Shown: positions 61,104 to 64,000 of the stretch, piece after piece
Position numbering within the stretch: position 1 is the stretch's first letter
How the letters are laid out: every line of letters begins with the position of its first letter
Source of the DNA: Lysobacter sp. ISL-50
GTDB taxonomy: Bacteria > Pseudomonadota > Gammaproteobacteria > Xanthomonadales > Xanthomonadaceae
Direction of reading: 5' to 3'
DNA length: 64,000 bases
Assembly (NCBI RefSeq): GCF_018612875.1
Contig: NZ_JAGGRI010000038.1
Coordinates: 113,120-177,119, forward strand
Program-made: the position numbers and the translations under genes
Notes under the pieces: generated by a model
What the model was told of the DNA's origin: nothing
Databases searched by the model: none
The model's input: the letters and a program-made list of their open reading frames with translations, nothing else

Positions 61104-62027
61104 ATGAATCGTACGTATCCCCGGGTTTCGCTGATCGGCGCCCCCACCGATGTCGGCGCCGGCCATCGCGGCGCGCGCCTGGGACCGGAAGCGCTGCGCA
61201 TCGCCGGCCTCGGCGAGGCCCTGGCCGCGCGCGGCGTCGATGTGCTCGATCGCGGCAATCTGGACGGCCCGCGCAATCCCTGGCAGAGGCCGGTCGACGG
61301 CTATCGCCATCTGCCCGAAGTGGTGGCCTGGAATCGCCTGGTCATGGACGCGGTCGGCGCGGAACTGCGCGAAGGGCGCATGCCGATCTTGCTCGGCGGC
61401 GATCACTGCCTGGGCCTGGGATCGATCACCGCGATCGCGCGCCACTGCCGCGAAACCGGCAAGCAGCTGCGCGTGCTGTGGCTCGACGCGCATGCCGACT
61501 TCAACACCAGCCAGGTCACGCCCTCGGGCAACATCCACGGCATGCCGGTGTCGTGCCTGTGCGGCATCGGTCCGGAAGCGCTGACCACGCTCGGCGGCCC
61601 GGCGCCGGCGATGCGCGCCGAAGACATCCGCCAGATCGGCATCCGCTCGGTCGATCCGGGCGAGAAGCAGTTGATCAAGCAGTACGGCCTGGACGTCTAC
61701 GACATGCGCTACATCGACGAGATCGGCATGAAGCGGGTGATGGAGGAAGCGCTGGAAGGCGTGGACGACAACACCCATCTGCACGTCAGCTTCGACGTGG
61801 ACTTCCTCGATCCGAGCATCGCTCCGGGCGTGGGCACCACTGTGCCGGGCGGGCCGAATTATCGCGAAGCGCAGTTGGTGATGGAGATGATCGCCGACAA
61901 CGGACGCCTGGCATCGCTGGACATCGTCGAACTCAATCCGATCCTCGACAAGCGCAACCGCACCGCGAAGCTGTCGGTGGATCTGGTCGAAAGCCTGTTC
62001 GGAAAATCGACGTTGATGCGCGATTGA
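61104..62027 (+). CDS. rocF: Arginase (307 aa)
   Basis: Mn2+-dependent hydrolysis of arginine to ornithine and urea. Metal ligands are in GGDHCLGLGS, LDAHADFNT and SFDVDFLDPS; SGNIHGMP positions the substrate and GGPNYREA closes the site. Length and order match bacterial RocF rather than agmatinase. ATG 61104 is preceded by AGAGGAA. No urease or ornithine genes are adjacent. Confidence 0.95.
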   Translation: MNRTYPRVSLIGAPTDVGAGHRGARLGPEALRIAGLGEALAARGVDVLDRGNLDGPRNPWQRPVDGYRHLPEVVAWNRLVMDAVGAELREGRMPILLGGDHCLGLGSITAIARHCRETGKQLRVLWLDAHADFNTSQVTPSGNIHGMPVSCLCGIGPEALTTLGGPAPAMRAEDIRQIGIRSVDPGEKQLIKQYGLDVYDMRYIDEIGMKRVMEEALEGVDDNTHLHVSFDVDFLDPSIAPGVGTTVPGGPNYREAQLVMEMIADNGRLASLDIVELNPILDKRNRTAKLSVDLVESLFGKSTLMRD

Positions 62028-62226
62028 AAACGCCGTGCGTGGATAGCTTGGCGGCGATGAATCGCGGCTGACGCCAATCCCAGGGATCGCTGCGCAAGCC
62101 TTTGTTTTGTTGGGTCTCCGACGTGCGCTGCACGCAGGCTTCACATCCGCTCGCGTTTGATCGGTGCCCAGGACGCGACGAATGGCGCGGCCCATCCGGT
62201 ACCCGCAACCGACCTAAGGAGTTCCC

Positions 62227-62376
62227 ATGAAGCGTTTGACTGCCCTGTTGCTGCTCGCCCTGTTCTCGATCGGCACCCTGACCGCCTGCAACACCGTGGC
62301 CGGCGCCGGCAAGGACGTGAAGAAGGCCGGTGAAAAGGTCGAGCAGAAGGCCGAAGACGTACGCGACGGCAAGTAA
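62227..62376 (+). CDS. Entericidin A/B family lipoprotein (49 aa)
   Basis: Tiny lipoprotein: MKRLTALLLLALFSIGTLTA is the signal with lipobox LTAC (Cys21). The mature part NTVAGAGKDVKKAGEKVE has the entericidin core GAGKDV..AG and a Lys/Glu helix. The family is linked to stationary-phase envelope stress and a toxin/antidote pair in E. coli; the partner is not visible here. AAGGAG precedes the start. Confidence 0.9.
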   Translation: MKRLTALLLLALFSIGTLTACNTVAGAGKDVKKAGEKVEQKAEDVRDGK

Positions 62377-62400
62377 GCCGCAACGATTTCGCTGCAAGGA

Positions 62401-62430
62401 AAGGCCGGAGCGATCCGGCCTTTTCTTTTG
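62401..62430 (+). terminator. Intrinsic terminator
   Basis: GGCCGGA, loop GCGA, TCCGGCC followed by TTTTCTTTT, 25 bp after the entericidin stop. Confidence 0.88.
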
Positions 62431-62700
62431 CCTGAAGTTTTCGCGCGACCGCGCGCGATGCGATCGCGCGCACAGCCCAAGCTGAAGAATTCAAAGTGTT
62501 CATCGACATCAAGCCGCGGCTAACGCAATCGTGACCGGATTCGAATGGGAGTGCTGCGACACTGGCATCGCGATATCGGCAAGCAGCAAGCCGGGTACGT
62601 GCGGGCGGGTTTCGATCCTTGCCCTCACGAATCTTGCGAGTGAGCGCCTGCATCGGCGCATCTTGCGAAATCCGCATCCCCCAACGAAGGAGTTCTTACG

Positions 62701-62901
62701 ATGAACAAAGACATCATTGCCGGCAAGTGGACCCAGCTCAAGGGCCAGGCCAAGGCCAAGTGGGGCGATCTGACCGACGACGTGTTCGATGTCGCCGAGG
62801 GCAATTCCGAATACCTCGCCGGTAAATTGCAGGAACGCTACGGTTGGGAACGCGACCGCGCCGAGAAGGAAGTGCGCGACTTCAGCAAGACCTTGAACTG
62901 A
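62701..62901 (+). CDS. CsbD-family stress protein (66 aa)
   Basis: Small, charged, helical protein with the family pattern [20 protein letters not shown] at the start and a Trp in [20 protein letters not shown] closes. CsbD proteins are induced by general stress or stationary phase; biochemical role unknown. AAGGAG precedes the ATG. The 324-bp gap 62377-62700 holds the entericidin terminator and a GTGTTCA..GCGGCTAACGCAA stretch near 62496-62527 that echoes part of the upstream element seen at 18.7 and 24.4 kb. Confidence 0.92.
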   Translation: MNKDIIAGKWTQLKGQAKAKWGDLTDDVFDVAEGNSEYLAGKLQERYGWERDRAEKEVRDFSKTLN

Positions 62902-63018
62902 ACGCGGTGACCGAGGCCCCGGCCGCGGTGCAGCCCGCGGCCGGGTGAATCGGGCGAGATCGCCGCGCGGCGTGTGGACCGCCGCGCTGGCGAGTTACGA
63001 GGAACAAGTACGAGGAGA

Positions 63019-63050
63019 AACGGGCCGGATTCGCATCCGGCCCGTTTTTT
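63019..63050. terminator. Intrinsic terminator
   Basis: ACGGGCCGGAT, loop TCGC, ATCCGGCCCGT followed by T6, between the convergent CsbD gene and the minus-strand gene ending at 63073. Confidence 0.9.
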
Positions 63051-63072
63051 CTGCGCCTGCGATTGTCGTGGC

Positions 63073-63939
63073 TTACCAACCGCGCGACGGCGGATCGGCG
63101 ACGAAGCCGTTCGGGAACGCGCGCGGCTCGACGTTGCGCGAGTAATACGGATCGCGATAACGCGGCACCACGCCGCGCGCGACCAGGTTGGCGTAGTCGT
63201 CGTAACGCAACTGGATCACCTGCGCCGGCGAACGCGACGCGCGGACGAACTGGGTCTGCGACACCGGCGACCATTCGCGCGCACCGTGGCCGGTGCCGAT
63301 CGATTGCGCGGCGGCGCTGTCGGCGGTCATGTTCTGTTCGCGCGCGGCGCCGGCCGGCGCGGGCGCGGCATTGCCGGCGCGGCGTTCGGCCTTGGCCGAC
63401 GAGGCGTCGCTCTCGCGCTCGCCGCGGGCGTAGGGAGGGTACGGATAGGGCGAGGGATACGGGCGCGGTTGCTCGTACACCGGGCGGTAGATCTGGCGCT
63501 CCTGGAACACCGCCACGCCGATCACGCCGACGTTGTCCGGCCGGCCGGTGCGCGCGGCGTAGCTGTCGGGCAGGTCAGTGAATACGAACTGGGCGACATC
63601 GTCCATCGACTTGCGCCAGCCGTTGATCTCGGTCGATTGCCAGGCTTCGAGCACGTAACCGGCCTGCGACGGGCTGGCGGTCTGGCCGCTGACGGCGTTG
63701 ACGCCGTCCACCGACAGCACCACCAGCACGCGCCGGTCGCTGCTGTTGGTCAGGCGCACCGAATAGCGGTGACCGGGCGTGCCGGCGATCCACTGCTGGC
63801 CGCGGTGCGACCAGTTCTGCAGCCAGTCGCCGTTGTCGCGGTCGATCACCGCGACATCGACCAGGGGGCGGGCGTAGCTCGGGGTGCAGGCGCCGGCGGT
63901 CAGCACGGCGCCGGCGAGCAGGACTAGCGAGCGGAACAT
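63073..63939 (-). CDS. Probable exported lipoprotein of unknown function (288 aa)
   Basis: The N-terminus ends in LTAGAC (Cys18), a lipobox-like site. Residues about 20-150 are a beta-rich domain (VDVAVIDRDNGDWLQNW, GHRYSVRLTNSSDRRVLVVL, GYVLEAWQSTEINGWRKS) that looks like a beta sandwich with a conserved VLVVLSVDGVNAVSG. A Pro/Tyr-rich linker (PRPYPSPYPYPPY) and an Ala-rich stretch follow, then a C-terminal helical tail rich in Arg/Tyr. No named family recognised. Outer-envelope location inferred. Confidence 0.75.
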   Translation of the reverse strand: MFRSLVLLAGAVLTAGACTPSYARPLVDVAVIDRDNGDWLQNWSHRGQQWIAGTPGHRYSVRLTNSSDRRVLVVLSVDGVNAVSGQTASPSQAGYVLEAWQSTEINGWRKSMDDVAQFVFTDLPDSYAARTGRPDNVGVIGVAVFQERQIYRPVYEQPRPYPSPYPYPPYARGERESDASSAKAERRAGNAAPAPAGAAREQNMTADSAAAQSIGTGHGAREWSPVSQTQFVRASRSPAQVIQLRYDDYANLVARGVVPRYRDPYYSRNVEPRAFPNGFVADPPSRGW

Positions 63940-64000
63940 GGCGTGATCTCCTTGGGGTTCGAGTCTGCAAACGCCGGGTCGCGGGCGGTGGGGTTAAGCG

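Overview
The window is uniformly GC-rich, and its gene content and repeat sequences point to a Xanthomonadaceae chromosome, most likely Lysobacter or a close relative. Indicators are an rsr/rtcBA RNA-repair locus, a DAK2-DegV fusion, many Sec-exported small proteins, and two families of short palindromic intergenic repeats. This placement is inferred from protein families and base composition only. One short stretch (about 45.7-48.5 kb) is visibly AT-richer and looks foreign.

Layout. 0.1-9.8 kb: assorted metabolic genes (zinc-less sirtuin, amidohydrolase, alpha/beta hydrolases, GlxA-type regulator with a divergent rhodanese, decayed EAL gene, RidA, aldo/keto reductase, SRPBCC/YciI pair). 10-28.6 kb: 6-phosphogluconate dehydrogenase, a membrane acyltransferase, a secreted GH8 glucanase, cell-wall enzymes (amidase, lytic transglycosylase), an amino-acid permease, a PQQ sugar dehydrogenase and many small exported proteins. 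Two of the small exported proteins share a long conserved upstream element. 28.9-31.9 kb: an Atm1/MsbA-type ABC exporter and a class D beta-lactamase homologue that has lost its catalytic residues.

31.9-38.5 kb is the most notable region, an RNA-repair locus. RtcR (sigma-54 activator) faces away from a consensus -24/-12 promoter that leads into rsr (Ro60 orthologue), rtcB (RNA ligase) and rtcA (RNA cyclase). Between rsr and rtcB lies a 570-bp tandem array of four Y-RNA-like units. Three contain a circularly permuted tRNA mimic (T arm, acceptor helix closed by a GNRA tetraloop, D arm) on a conserved Ro-binding-type stem. The fourth has the stem but no tRNA module. Downstream are a secreted protein made of four approximately 50-residue repeats, a lectin/DUF11 surface protein, and an RTX protein with an M91 metallopeptidase domain.

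45.6-49.5 kb: a small island has integrated into the 5' end of dusA. The displaced original dusA start, a 24-bp imperfect direct repeat, a frameshifted integrase N-terminus and a dusA gene with a substituted start are all visible. The cargo is a secreted metzincin and a secreted protein of unknown function, translationally coupled. 49.6-64 kb: an amidinotransferase-family hydrolase, a PhoPQ-like two-component system with a PepSY-like secreted protein, MtfA, a DAK2-DegV (fatty-acid-kinase-like) fusion lying just before plsY-birA-coaX-SPOR, tRNA-Thr(TGT), arginase, entericidin, CsbD and an exported protein of unknown function.
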